64,000 bases of DNA, from positions 18,544,927 through 18,608,926 of the forward strand of contig NC_037594.1 of the NCBI RefSeq assembly GCF_003073045.1. The letters run 5' to 3'. The position numbers were made by a program, and so were the translations under genes. Source of the stretch: Pomacea canaliculata. Its lineage: Eukaryota; Mollusca; Gastropoda; Architaenioglossa; Ampullariidae. Each line of letters opens with the position of its first letter. The stretch's first letter is position 1. Below are positions 14,901 through 29,900 of the stretch, piece after piece. The notes below the pieces were generated by a model that did not search any database, was not told the origin of the DNA, and was given only the letters and a program-made list of their open reading frames with translations.

Positions 14901-17900
14901 CTGTACGACCTTTGCCCCCGCTAACTGTATTAAAAACCATCAGGGTCACGTTCACATAGCCGACATCGCTAGTGCTCACTTTGTTGGGCTGCGAGGAAGC
15001 AGACGAGAGGAACACGACAGCGCATGCGCCGTGCACGGCATTTCTACTTCCGGTTGGGGTCGGAATGGTAGCGGTGCTCCTGCGATCGCCGAAGAGTGGA
15101 CTACTCTGCATCAACATTTGTGCGTACGTGGATGAGTGAGGGATGAGAGAAGTACTCGACTGGACGCCAAAGAGCGCGAGGATTTATACCTTCACAGTTT
15201 GGTCCAACTTCCATTTGAAGGGTAGAGAAATGGATCGTTTGGTGTTGCATGTCTTTGTGAGTGAGGGTGGGCGTACTGTCAAAGGTCGAAACCAAAGAGC
15301 TAAATGCATCTACTCCTCTATGAAGGAGCAGGTTGTTGAAGGAGAAGTTCCCACCACCCTACTACAAACCCATCGCCTTCAAAATAACCCACTGGAAAAC
15401 AACAACAACAACAACAACAACATTCGGCAGGCTGACGGTGCAGCAATTATGAAAAGACCTGCTGAAGCCTGGGTGATTGAAGATAAGATAGTGTGTTAGT
15501 CAAAAGGTCTTCTGGCGAAACGCTGCCTCGCATGGGCTGTACCCGTGTACCCATAACCAGACACGATGCCCGTGACGATGGTTATCACCCTTGAACCTGC
15601 GTTGCGTGGAAGGCGCGAGGCGAAGCGTTTCTCAGAAATGCAGTGACGCAACTGTGATAGGGTCAAGGACAGGTGGAAACCGTTCTCCATATCACTTCTC
15701 TCCACCCCAAAAAGAATAAATAAAGCATAAAGGCGGTTATGCCACTAAATGGAGAAGAACTGCGACCATAATCTGGATGGTCAGGTAGATTGCCCCAGGT
15801 GACAAAGAGGGAAAGGGAGTATCGTAGCCATATGCTGCGCCGAGGAGGGATAAAGTGAAATACCCAAAATACCCTGCAACATCGGGCAGCCATCGATTTG
15901 TAACGGCTGACGCAGGGTACACAACACCTCCAGATAAAATTTAATATCCTCGACAACAAATGTAACCTGGACGCAGCATGGTGTCTTTGCGCTCTAATGA
16001 AACCTGACATTTCAAATGTACATCTGCTTTACTGGGTATTGGGGAGAAACGGTGAACAGATGAGGGTGGGGGCTGTTTTATGATCCGAATTTATGTTAAG
16101 CAGATTTTTTTTCCCGAGCTCAGCAGTCCTCAGTCTACCGACGACAAAGTTAAGAGTAGGTCAGAGGTGATAAGAGCGAGATCACTTCTAGCAGATAAAG
16201 ATCATAAATCAAGTTCCTCTTGAAAAACAGAAAGTCGTCTGCTGCAGCACTTGCACACGTAAATTGTTTTGTTTTTGTTTTTAACAAATCCCTTAGAACT
16301 GGCTTTCATACCTGCGACAGGATGAATGGGGGTGGGGAACGAAAGTTTTTTTTTTTCATCCCACCTCAGTCGTCGATTAACGCTAACCCCTATCTGACCT
16401 CCATTGATTTGTACGTCCAAGGACAACGACCTGGCGCGATAACAGACGATATTTCAACAATGTGCAGGCATGCATAAACACAACAAACCTCCCCCCTTCC
16501 CCAGATTCCTGGCCAGGACCAAGCTCGTGACCGCACATGCCCACGCGCATTCCCTGCATACCTCGCCGAGGTCTCGTGACTGCGGGATACAACTACCTGC
16601 GTGTCCTCAGCCACCAGCACCCCGCAAGGTCGCCAGGCCCTTGATCACTCGTGGTAAAAACTTTCTTGTTGGACGTGACTTCCCGAGAAAGCTTTAATGG
16701 CTGACGGTAATCTTTCGGATCGAATAGCGGGACGAATCGTTTGTACCTAGCCCACGTCGACCCCTCGACAACCAGCACCTGGCAACCTTCTCTCACTTTC
16801 CTGATTTCTGCGATTTTATCGACCTTTGTGAGGGTGGGTGGGAGAAACTCGAACCTTTACCATTTTTCCCCCTCCTCTCCCGCTCCATCGACAACGGGAA
16901 AAATACCCATCCTCATCTCACCTGGCCAAGACCACCTCAGTCACCCTTTCTTCCTATCATGTTACCAAGTGATCTTTCCTCTTACACCCGTTAACAACGA
17001 CCTTTGTCCCCCTCCCAAAGCCCCGATACAATTTCTGACAGACGTGTCTTGACGCTTTGTGGTGGGAAGGGACAGAACCTGACCGGTTAATTACTGCAGT
17101 TACCCCCAAAGAGTGCGTGGTGATCGTCGAAAACTGTGAGCTGAAGCCAAGGACTCTTTCTCACTGCGCTAGGAGACAAAGTTAAATCACCCGAGAGACT
17201 GACAGACCCGTAGTCCGAGTGACAGAAAGTCAATCCCCATGACAACGCAGCCAGGAGGTGAAGCCGACCGGCCAACATCTGCTGGCTGAGCTCACCATCC
17301 CCTGCTAGTCATACTACGTGAAATGCCAACCGTCAACCTACCCCCATCCACACCCCAAACCGCCTCCCTCTGAGTCAGCGACATTATCTCACCAGCATCG
17401 ACATCCCAAAGGACGCGGTGCAACAGTTTAGCGTGTCGCCTGCTGAGCACCTGATGTCTGGTCCGTGTGAACGATCAGCTGACACAACATAATCACAAAC
17501 GCAGGAAGACAAGTGTATGAACGTAGACAACAGACTGACAAACGCGGACACAAATGTGAGAATAGACAGCAGATTGACAAACGCAGGAAGACAAGTGTAT
17601 GAACGTAGACAACAGACTGACAAACGCAGACACAAATGTGAGAATAGACAGCAGATTGACAAACGCAGGAAGACAAGTGTATGAGCGTAGACAACAGACT
17701 GACAAACGCAGACACAAATGCACGAGCATAGCAGACTGACAAACGCAGCAGGCAAAGAGCATGAGCGCAGAAAACACAGGCGACAGCTGTGTACACGTTG
17801 GAGAAAAATAAGTTGCAAACCCGATAAAGCTCGTGAACATTTCTAGAGGATGAAGGGATCAGCTAAACAAATTTATTTGCATAAGGAGAAAGAAAACTTC

Positions 17901-20900
17901 CAGGCATTCTCACTAAAAGGTTTATGCAATTAAAAAAAAAATCAAAGTCTGCTTGTTGGCACGATCGTAAACCCAAGCTATTCGTTCTTCGTCTCTGCCG
18001 TGCCAAATTAACGACCGAAAGACGGAAACATAAACATTCCACAGACTAAGTCATCACCCCTAACTGTCGTCTCCCCCGACGATATGGGACGTAACTCGTA
18101 GTGTTAAAGATTCTTTATTCACCCATAAAGCCGCACTCTTCTATCAACACCTCAGACATATTTTGTCTCTTCTTTTCTTATGTCATTCCAAACGCTTTCA
18201 ACTGGCAATAAAGCTTTCTTTCTGGCGCCTAATTAAATCTGCGAACACCTACGGTCCTCCCAGAACAGTTACCGCCATTTTCAAGGTTGTGTTTCAATCA
18301 CCAGAGCTGTGCCAGCAGCAAAGTTCAGTCCAAAAATAATAAAACTATCTGAATATGTAAATAAGACTTAAAGCTAATGTTGGAATTGTCAATTTTTATT
18401 GTTATTTGTCTGCAACAGGTAAATTAAATCAATCAAATTAATTCTTCTATTTAAAATTCCTTGTACGAGGTAATTTTAACTCTCTGGCCACCAGAGAGAA
18501 AGATGTCTCCGTCAGCAACAACAAATGTCCAATCAGAAGTGACAAGCGTTTAAATTATTCCAGACGGTTGCAAATAACTTCTTTAACGATACAGTTCACG
18601 GTCGGAAGGTCGTGGCTGAAAGTCAATGGAACAAGACTAAGAAAGGTGTCCTGCCCTCGGCAATGCAGATTTTCATTGCGGACGGTCGAGTCTACACACA
18701 ACCATCCACAAGGTTGCACCTGGACCAAGTAACCGAGGAAGGTCTGAGCACGAGGGAGAGTGGAGGGTATGAAGTCTCGGACTTCAAACATCGTTCAGCA
18801 CTCACACACGTGCGAACACACACCGAGAAAGTCAGAAGAAAGAAGTCTTGGGGGAAACAGACACAACATCTGGCAGTATCCATTATTTAACTTAGTCTAA
18901 AATTTCGACAAATACACATGAAAAATCCCCCCAAAGTCTACTTTTTAAGAACCTCAAATTCAAATCGACGACTGCCGTTAGGGCAAAAGGTCACGGCACT
19001 ACACCCAGCTGACTAGCCCACGTGACCAACGTTGGAGGATGACACGACAGGGAGGACAAGGCGGCCTCAAGCTGACATTCTGTTGCAGATGCGCGCGCAA
19101 CATCCCCTCCTAAAGAACGCGGAAAAGGTGGGCATGTTGGCGAGGGAGCAGGCTGGGAGGTGCTGCTGGTAACATCCAGCATCCGGACCCATTTTTTCCC
19201 ACCCTTGCCCATAAACCAACCGAGTGAGTGTCAACTTCGTTGCCGAAAGCCAAATCGCCGCCGAGAACGAATCCTCGTTTGGGCCCGGGGTTTGGGAGAG
19301 GGTGAGGGGAAGGGGGAAATATTTGAGACTACACCTCTTTAATCCTCCCTGAACACGTTCAGCAGTAGACATTGGCGTAGAGAAGGTGGGTGATAGGGAA
19401 CAGAAACCACCCTTCCATTTAAACCAACCAAATAAGAAAACCTATTTTTACTTCTTTACCTTGAGTGACAGGACTCCCGTATTAACGAGAGACAACTCCC
19501 CTTTTGGATATATTTAAAAGGGGAAAAAAAAGCAAAGAGCGATCACCTTGACCAGTGTCGACGGCAGAGGACGCCACTGCACATAAAATTCAGTTTTTTT
19601 GTTTTTAAGCTTTAAAGTCAACGCTATTAATTACCCAGCCGCCCGTCCGTCCACCCGTCCTGCACAGACCACTCCAGTCTGGACATAATTGAATAGGAAG
19701 GTGTGATCGCCCTCTGTCGATGACAGGCGAGATAACCCCATTGCCAGATAAATAAGCAGTCAAGAACACTGAGTATGAACACTTCACCCAGTCACAACTA
19801 CCCGTACATGCAGCTGGCTCGAGCTAGTGCTCATAACATGTCCTTGAGTTCACCCATGTTGCCCGCGGAATGACTTACCCTCGGTTCACAACTACCGCCC
19901 CAGGATCTAAAAACAATAATAATAAAAACAACCTACGTCAGCAGCTACTTTTACCAGGTCGAGGGCAGGTGCAGTAAAAACGCCATTAATGATCTTTGCA
20001 AGGTGCGCACATTCTAAGCTGTGCTACCTGGCACAGTGCAGTACTCGGAGGTTCTACTGCCGAGCGGTTAGCGCACCTGGACGTCCAAACAGGAAACCAC
20101 GAGATCTGAAGCTGGCTGAGAATGGTGTCTGGAAAAACAGACAGCATCCTCCATACCATTCATCCCCATTCCCCTCCCCCAACAACCTCCATAAAACCTC
20201 TTCTCAGAATAAACATGCAGACACGATAGATGTCACTCTCACAGCCACCTCCAGGCAAGAGTTGAGGGGCGGGATAACCTGGCATACGCTCGCAAAAACT
20301 GCGAAAATGAAGTGCAACTGTTATTACTTCTTTTTAACAAGGTGCAGAATGTTTCAGTAAACAGCGTGTGCAAATCGTGCGAATGTTAAGAACTTGAAAA
20401 AAAAAGAACCAGAATAAGGATGTTATTTCTTTATCGATGTCATTATCGCCCGACATTCTCATGTCCCACGTAGCTGTGCATAAACAATGTCCACTCTACG
20501 ACCGCTCGTTTGCACATGACAGCGAGTGTGGAAGGTGTTTGCACACGTCTCTCAAGCTGGATGACGCCCTGCACCAGAAACTAATTTATGGCGGCTGTTT
20601 GAACTGCACAGCATCAAGGACACTCCATACTGCTGTGAGTCTGTACGGTACTTCAAATGTATCCCCCGCCCCTCCAACCTGCTTCCTTCTCTCGTGCCAG
20701 GAGATTTTAACAGCGGGCATCCCATCGCTGTTTGCTTCTAGAAAGTACGAAAAGGTCACCCATCTTGGAGTCGGTGTGATGCTAATGTAAACATTCCTTT
20801 CCCCATGTAATGCACTTGACAGAGATACTTCTTATTTTGAAAAAAAAAAAGTTGTATTGGCTCTAGATAAACACCACCGTATGTAACGAATGAAGACCTG

Positions 20901-23900
20901 CCAAAATCGCGCGCGCGCAGGTGTGCTCACAGACACACGCCAAAACAAAAACATCTAAACCATAAACACATGCAAATCTTCAACAATGGTTTATCGCAGC
21001 CAAAGTCTAATATCTAAAGCCAGCTGATAGTCTGGACAAGCACTTACACTCGACCGATATTGCGATACAGGATCGACACTCAAAAAACAGAAACAAACCA
21101 GCAGTCTCTTGAGATATAAGCACTTAATGGTTGCCAGGCAACCGACTTACCTTGACGTATGTTGACGATGTTCTCGTGGCGAAGCCTCGACATGATGCGG
21201 ATTTCCCGGCGGATACGGTTAAGGTCGGTCTCATCTCGAATCTTCGTCTTCTTGACATATTTGATGGCAACCTACACGAGACACACAAAGATTTTGTTCA
21301 TGAGTGATTTCTATGAAAATCTACAGAATATACAAATATAAGTACTAAAGAATTAATTTTATGGCAACCTTCTGAAGACATGACGGATATTTTACTGAAG
21401 AAACAGCGAACAACCCTGACGATAACAACGACTTGCCAAAAAAAGACAACAGAAAGAAAGAGGAATAGGTTGGTGGTCTGAGGATTGCTTAGAGAAGAAA
21501 TGCTCTCAACCTGCCTCGGCCAAGGTGCCTCAAATATATCTTCTACATCATGCTACTTGAATTTTTTTTTTTTTTGCATTACAATCTTGTCTTTTTGATA
21601 AGAGCCATTTTGAAATATATGGTGGGGTATTGTTGTAGAGGACAGCCATAAATTTGTTGATACTGGTAACAGTAATGGGTGGTTGGGAGGTCACGTGCAC
21701 TGTTTGGGTCCTGATTCCTTGTTTTGAAAGAGTGTTAGGTCACGTGTTTGTTGGACATACTTTCTTGCTGCTGTCTGCTTAGCTCCAGGATTGAGATCAG
21801 TACTTCTCTTGCACTGGTGACAGGTTGACAGAGAAGTATGTGCATATTGTATTGAATGACTCGTTCCCTTGTATGTGGAATTTTTAATTTGTGATGCTTA
21901 ATATGACTTTATATGTCAATATATGTTATAATATTTTCATGTATATCGTCTGTATGTTTTTGGTGTATTGTTTTATATTTGAATATTATGGATCAAAACA
22001 AATTAAAGAAAGAAAAGGTTGGGAGGTACAAACCACGATACTGTTGCCTACCTATTATTGAACGATCAACTCTTTATCATTCTTGTTAAAAACAAAACCA
22101 AATAAAAACATAGAAGCTGTAATTTTGTACTCGTATAACTCGAAAACACGTGGCACTCCATTATCATCACCTCTTCGCTTACTCCCTCCCACTTTACTCC
22201 TACACAAACACCAAATTATCTTGTTTTTGGACCAAAGGGTTGAGGAAGGAGCGAGGAGATGTAGCGAAGGTGGGGTAGTGACCCACGTGGTGTTTACCAG
22301 CGCGCGATGCAGCCAGTCTCTCGGCTTTGTTTCCTACTGTGGCGAACCCTCCGAGTTTGGCGAAGATGTTTCCCCCGCGCATTCGTCACCTCCAACGCTT
22401 ACTCCCACCCAACTACACTTCCCCTCTTTCCTCCATCTGCTCATCTTGGTGATGATGTCGAAAGTTACAAGCCGAGCCACCTCTCTGCAAACATTTCAAC
22501 TGCCATTGCAACAGTTCTCACTGCTGGCTCCTTCATTGCCTTTCTATCGTTTGTTGTCTGGTTTTCGATGGGGGCACTTGCAAGTACCCTACACACCTAA
22601 CCGCTCACTCTGCCTGTAGACTGCATTGAACATGCTGTGTTGGATTGTAAACATGTTTGTATCTCCCCCATGTCATAATGACCATGAGTCACGGGCATTA
22701 AAGATGTCATGTCTGTTCTTCCTTCCTCCTTTAACTCCCTACACCTGTTCCCTTTAGTCATACAGCAACGGTTTATGCGCATCACAGCTTGTGTTGTTAT
22801 TACAACAACAGCTGAAATACAAGCACATACACATGGCGAAGAGCTATCATGTAATAACGGATTGCTCAAACAACTGAAACTTTTTAGTCTGCACTTGAAC
22901 AAGCAGATGTCAACAAACTCAGCACTGTCATTCACAATACAGAAATAAGTTAGTAATATCTTATAAGAAGTTGATTTTGCTACAACAATTGGGTTCAATT
23001 ATTGTGTTTGCCTTTTCCACATTTTTAAAATCCCTTTTAAGTGCATGTTGTAATTTACAAAGAAATCAGTTTTATTCCATCAAATTGAACGCAAGATCAG
23101 ATGTTTTCCATTCATACAATCAAAGGCTTTTCAGACCCCGGTTAAAATTGTTCGGGGTGTAAGTCCTTATCTCCCAATAATAATATTGGAGGTTTTATCG
23201 ATCAGTATTAGAAATGTGCACTTGTTAATATTATCGTGAGCTTTATCGATGCCGTGTTTTTAAGCATATAAAATATACCAGGAGGTTTTGAAAACCAATT
23301 TCATGTCCAGCTTATTACACAAAGTCCTACGCCATGTGACTTCCGGCCTACGTGGCTTTACGTTGTCAGACCACCTGACGCCAAACGGTTGACGGTTGTA
23401 GACTTCTTTGGTAGATGTTATTTACGTGATTAGGAGCCCTCTCACGATGCTTACACACATCTTTGCGGCTTGGGAAAACCTTGGCAACATCTGCTCAGGA
23501 GTGATTTGTAGTTCTAGCGACACGTGGCGTGGAGACGGGGAAAACGGGTTGGGTGGGATGGTGGTGAGAAGATGGATGACTTAGGTCAGTCTACATTTCC
23601 GCCTTGCTATAAAGACAGAAATTTCTCTTCCTAAGACCTTCTTTCAGTACTGTAAATACTAGTAAAGGTTGTTCTTAACCGGAAAAATATATGGACAAAC
23701 ATTTGACAAAGGTCCACGTGACTGTTCTATAAAATCCTTGCCAATCTTCGTCAAATGTTCGTCCCAGCGAACGCTGTCTTTAAAAAGGAGAAAGAAAACA
23801 TTACAAATATTCGGCAACGGGTTTACACCAGAGATATTAAAAAGTCTATATTACAAACTACAGACACAAAACAAGACGGTCCGCTGACAGAGAGAAGAAC

Positions 23901-26900
23901 GAAATCCTAAACTGCGTCTACGTCCAGGTGCACTAACCACTCGGTATTGTGGTGTCACTGGAAGAACCCTTAGGACGCTACTCACACTACAACCAGACAT
24001 TGAATGGCAGGGAACTAGCATAGTTTGATTTTATTTCTTCTGTAAAGATGATTCATTTGAGTTTCGTCGCCAACCGTTTTGATAACATGCGCAGTGTGTC
24101 ACAATACTTTAGCAAACATTACCGCCGGTGCAGCATTAATACTAAGAACGGGAGAAGAAAAGACCTGTGGCTAAACTTAGCAAGCTTGAGGTATTTTGAT
24201 ACGATCGTATTGCATTCCATCGACTGACTCACTGCTACCTTGGAGAGAAGAACTGGTGTACCTGTATACAGGCGCACAACTCGGCGACCAGAGAGAGCCA
24301 GCCCACATATCAAACATGACGACGACAAAAAAAGGAGTTACGAATGAACACTACGAACCCAGCCACCACTTCCCCTCATACAAACATGCGTCCAATCCTC
24401 CTTTTGCAGCTGGAAAATTAGCTGGCCACATCCAATCGGCCTCTGCCACTGATTAATCTGCCCCCACCTTCACGATCTTAGAACAATAGGTGTGTGTGTG
24501 TGCATATATATACACACACACACTCACATCAAAATGATATGATTCCAGTTGACAAATTCATTTAAATCTTTCATTTATAACTGTTCTTGTCCGTCAGTGA
24601 TTGCAAAATTGGTACAATTATTATTGTTTACCTCGACCCTTTTCCATGGAACATTGGTTGTTGGATAAACAAATGTCTGTCATCCCCTCTCCCTCCAACT
24701 TTCTCTCTTACTTCCGTATTTGTAGAGCAGCTTAGGGAGCATAGATGGGGAAAAGGGGGGTAAGGGGCAGCAAATCTCTGGCGGACAAGGGCTGGGCAAA
24801 CACTTCCACATCTAGCTCTCCTGTCTGTTTGGCTTTCCCAAGGTGTGGGCCCACCAAACACTGCGACACCACCGCGACGCCCAGACTTGTTGGACCTAGT
24901 CTACAAGCAACAACGTGATCGATTCCCTCCTCGCGCCAGCCGCGCGGCGACCACGGGTGGCCAGTTCTGCCGCGCGGCAGTAGGGCCGATAGTTGGAAGC
25001 TGAGGGCGTTTGAACAAACCCAACCCGGTAACGCAGGCCAAAGTATTCGTAAAATGGTGGACGAGCGAGGATGAATGGAAACCAGCTCCGAGAACCGCCC
25101 ACAAAATGAGTCGAGCCAGATTCCCGTTGTTTATAGGCGTTTCTAAGAGTAGACGAGGTTGCCCCCTGACCCCATGAAGCCTTTTTGAAGCTGGTGCAAC
25201 GCCCAAAGGGAACGGTAGGCAGTTGGATTCGCACGAGGGCTCGATGTGCTGACCCTGCAGTGGTCGCGAAACTGTAGAAGAGCTATTTGAACAGGTCTGA
25301 CACTTCCTATCTGCACACACATGCGCAAAAGCACGCTTGGTCGCGCGCACACACGCACACATACACACGCAAACACACACCCCGTCTTGAAAACAGAGTT
25401 GATACCAGATCACGGAGATGGTGCTGAAACAGCCCGGGTTAGAAACCGTCGGAGCGGGTGGGAGGGAGGAAATAATCAAGAGCTCGGGCATATGTACGAA
25501 TTGGACATACTCCTCTTCACGACAGATGCTTGATGACCTCCAGATGCAATTTTCACTTACTGTACCTCTCACTTCCCACTCAACCACTCATTATTTATTC
25601 CTGCCTTTCACCTACCCTTCTCCACCACTCAAACGATCCCTAAGCAGTTCTGGTGCCCGGTGGGATACTTGAGGGAAGCTGTAAACACGCCTTTTGTCGT
25701 GCAATGTTCCTGTGCAATTTTTGCTCTGACACACCGCTACTCCTATGTCCAGACCTCCCCACCATGTGATTTCGAGTTCGAAAGTCCTACTCACCCCCAG
25801 CTTTTCCCCAAGCTGACGCAAGGTCTGCTATAATTTGGTGGTGCTGGGACACCCCGATTGCCCGCACAACCTGTACTTGATTCCATAACCTCCGGTCCTC
25901 GCGGCCGCGAAGTCAGTGTTACTAAGGGTTATCTGATTTGTTGTACAAAAGTGCCACCAGCCCTGCTCACCCCTTATCGTCAAAGCTTAGCCCTGATAAC
26001 AAACTGCCTGCTGACTAGAAAAACCTCGTGCCAGAACCTGCGCGACTCGATGCCAGATCAGGAAGATAAATGGAGCTGACCCAGCGAGGGCGGTCTGATC
26101 CCATCAACACACAGTCACTCAAAATGATCTGGTATCGTCACTAACATCGTATCAGCAAATCTTGCATAAATACACTTCGACTCTTTTCTTGTCAATCCCC
26201 CGAACACGAACACCACCCCACACACACTTACCCCTGCTTCCCCGCTGTCGAGGTCTACCACGCGAGATACGAACGCGCGTGCCAACCTTTGACCTTAATT
26301 AGGTCATAGGAGTGCTGGCTCTTAAATCATTAGTCACATCCTTGCTGATCCCAGTCAACTCACCCCTTTGTAGTAACGACCCCGGGTGGGCGGATGGAGG
26401 TGGGAGATGAAGATAGAGCGATGTCTGTTCTATCGGGCAGAATCGCTGAGGCTTGACTAAGCCCCCGTTATTATCTTCAACACGACAGCCACGAGCAGCC
26501 GACGTCTCGCGCTATCTCGCGCCTTCTCGTCTCTTATCTCGTGCTTTTCTTCGTGCGCTCCAAGCGAAACGGCGGACCGAGGTTTTTTAATCTGTTTGGC
26601 AGGCAACCAGGCCGAAAATAGTGGCTCTCGCGGTCACTGAATCACAGTATCACAATTTCCCTCGCATGCATGCGTCCCACTGAGGTCTGCAAGAGGTCTG
26701 TCTACATCACTGTTATTTTATCTCAAACACACAGACAATGAAGTAAGAAAGTTTCACTGAGCTCGCTAGTATTTTACACTCATGTACTAGAAAATAACTG
26801 AGGGTTTATAGCCCAGCATACACAAAAAATACCATATGTAATTATCTTTCCTAGGGTAAGTTACTACATAAAAAAATCCATGTTGGTTTTGAATTTCTCA

Positions 26901-29900
26901 TGCTTGCACATTTTTCTAATTAACAGTCTAAACTAAGGGTTTCAAATTAGTATTACTAAAATTGATTTAATGAGATGATCGGGCGGCAGATAACAGACCT
27001 GTTCAGAGAGAGTCAAGGGTAAATCATTTGCAGAACACTGTAATGTTATAGTAACAAATGAAATACAAATACTAACAGATGGTCAATGGTTATAATGTCA
27101 TAATGAACAAGCAGATGTCGGCTCTCAGAAATCAGCCTTGCCTTCTAATTTCTCACGAGGTTCCACAAATAAATACGAGACTAATAAGCCTACTATTAAA
27201 TGATAAACTACTGCTAAATGATAATATAAAGTGCTAAAAATTGTTAGTCTTTGACAGAAAAAAATATTACTTGACTTGATTTAATTGTGCAAGTTTATTT
27301 AAGCATGATACAGAATATTGGTCGAAAATGTTTTAAAATAAAAAAAGAAAACCGATCTGAAGCACACTGCATAATCACCCACCCACTCTGTCTCCTGATG
27401 CTTGTCATAGCTATTTTGGGCAGATGGCAGATGACGCATCTCGCACACACATGGTCCAGCTTAAAATTCAGCAGGGTGGGGAAGGGGGAATAATGCATGT
27501 GTCAGGTTTAGCCATTGTCCCAGGATTTTATTGTCAGTCTGGCCCCTCCCTCCCACCCACTACATTTTGATTTATAGCACCCACACCAGCCCTCACATTG
27601 TCTTTTCTCTTCAAATGCTTTGCACCTACTTCCCTGCCCATGAGAGGAAGGGAGATCCTGAAATAAGTAGTCAAAGCAAACATATGGCAGACTTATGACC
27701 TTGCTATTCAAGCAAGTTGCAAGCATAGAAAAGGAATTACTGACTAAAATTTTCCAAAACAGTTTCTATGCCACGCATTCAAGCAAAACCCACCTATTAA
27801 TTTCCTTTCTTGTTAACAATAATAATTCACATCATAAGTAAACGAAAAAGGGTATACAAAATAGAAAGAACATTACAATACAATCACGGAATATTACAGA
27901 AATGGGAAAGTGCCCCAACTACACAAAAGGTTACCTTGTCAATGGGAAACAAGTCAATATTGTTCATGCTGCAGAAGGTGCAATCACAACAGGTCATAAC
28001 AGGAAAGCAGGGGAGTGGGGGAGATAGGAAACTCTCACAGCTATGGGCGACCAGCCAGCAAGGGGTTAAAACTCATCCCCCTCTTCCTTTCACAAGAGCA
28101 CCACCAGAGGAAGAAATTTATCAAGGCATTATGACATTCTCTTGGTCAGGAAACAACAGGATTGATAAAAAAAAACGTCCCAGTTTTTTTCCTAGAGTTT
28201 TGACTGCAAAGAGGTTCAAGTTACACCCATCCTGCACCGCCATCAACCCTCCTTTGTGTAACCCTGCCAACTGTGGAAAAAGCGGTATGCTGTTGGGGCT
28301 TCAGCTGGCAGGTTTTACTGCAAAATCCAAATTTGCACAAAAGTGTTTGCAACTTGAGTGCAGACACACAATGAGGATAATGAGACTAAAATCTGTTGGC
28401 AAGACCTTTTTTCCTCACAAAAGACAAACAAGCTGTTGTGACGCATTCCTAGGTCAGGTGGCCTATCAGATGTACCTACTCATTAGATGAAGTATACCTG
28501 AGAAAAAAAGGTTAACTGATAAAAAGGTCACGACAGATTAAATACCAGGAAGAGGCGGTAGCAATATGCATGAACGCAATAATAAGTACCTAGTTATTCT
28601 AGTCTTTTCTTTTTCGTGGGTAATGCGGGTTTAGGGATGCTTCCAAGAAGCCCAACTAAAACGGTGAAAAAGTAGTTCACCGCCGGCAACAACGATGACA
28701 TCTAATTTCGATCGTGGAATTTTCCAGCCATCTCCTCATCGGGACCTGTATTGTTTTGATTCAATATGAGGAGAAACAAATCCCTTTCTTTGTGGACGAA
28801 GTAATTATAATAATTGTTCACGTGAGTGGATCCGTCCGGAGACCGGTTTTACTTCAAAGGTTTCCTCTATTTGGCGACTTCTGTGTCAAACGATGACCGC
28901 TTGAATTTTTTTTTAAAAGTTCGTGTGACTTGCCTTCATCAACTCCTCTCTACCCGAGTGGATTTCCGAACCTCAACAGCTTTCAGAAATAGTCTTACGA
29001 AAAAACTATTTCAGTAACCCGTAACAATAATATCAACACAAATTTCATCTCTCTCTCTTTTCTTCATTCCCCTTCGCAACAGTCGTAACGGTTTCATGGA
29101 AACTCTTTTCTCCTGCCTGCCGAGCTTGCGACACCTGTCTCCTTAGGATGTGATTGTTGTGATGGAATCAATGTCGTCTTGTAGCCAGCGCAATGAGTAT
29201 GTTTCAGGCTAAACTCGGGAGGAGAGCGGCGAGCACCAGGCCCCCGGTCGACGCGAACGCAAACTTTTAGGCAAAGCGGTTTCAAAAGCAAACTATGATC
29301 AGGACAGGCTCTAAAAAAGGAGCAACTGTTCTAGCCAGCTGGCAAGTCCCAAAAAAGAAACGAGTCATAAGGTGCTTGAAAAAACAGTCAGGGTCAGTTC
29401 GAGTTCAGGCTGTATTAACATGCGCCCCCATGCTTCCACTGGGGGTGATTAGGAACAAAAAGAAGAAACAGTTTGGTGCGCTTCTTGCTTTGGTTTAACT
29501 GATCCTGCCAACTGGTCCAACTTCATTTTTGTCTCAGCATTTCAAACAAGCTGGCATCACAGGCGGTTATCCTGTCGCCAGATGATTCAGTGCAGACAAC
29601 AAAACAAATAAGTTTTGAAAAGTCTCAACAAACAGAAAAGAGAACAGTATTTGCACAGAACTGTTAAATGCTCTCAGTAAGACATAAAGAGTGACTATTG
29701 CTAGTAAAGAGATACCATGCTCTCTTTTGGTTAGTGTTTCAAAAGCATGGCCTTATTGGATACATTGCAAGCACTTTGCTGATGAACTTAGCTAAATGCA
29801 GGGCAAGTCTGCTGGATAACAGTATGTATCAGAATGGAAAAAAAAAAAAAGCAATGGCCAGCAATATTCTTACCAATAAAGAAACTTAAATAAAGTACAT

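Larger units (their letters stand above)
9996..21150 (-). other. NUAK intron 2 (11.2 kb)
   Basis: No exon with family similarity seen on either strand. Contents: AT-rich stretch around 11690-11745, a CRE palindrome at 11181, poly-A runs, poly-C runs at about 13501-13530, a perfect palindrome at 14842-14863, a CAA microsatellite near 15399-15421, an 82-bp minisatellite (17495-17745) and a SINE-like head at 20059. Confidence 0.75.

Noticed and set aside
17495..17745. Regular direct repeats considered as a CRISPR-like array
   Set aside because: The genome is eukaryotic, the units are contiguous with no unique spacers, and the subunits diverge gradually.
17384..17840. Three overlapping minus-strand ORFs (115-144 aa) with Cys/Leu repeats
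   Set aside because: They are the 82-bp minisatellite read in all frames; the pattern is explained by the DNA repeat.
22083..22619. 178-codon plus ORF in NUAK intron 1
   Set aside because: Low-complexity Leu/Pro/Ser composition, no recognisable motif.
24901..25587. 228-codon minus ORF with [11 protein letters not shown] stretch
   Set aside because: The region is GC-rich and includes a GT/CA repeat; no start context, domain or splice evidence.
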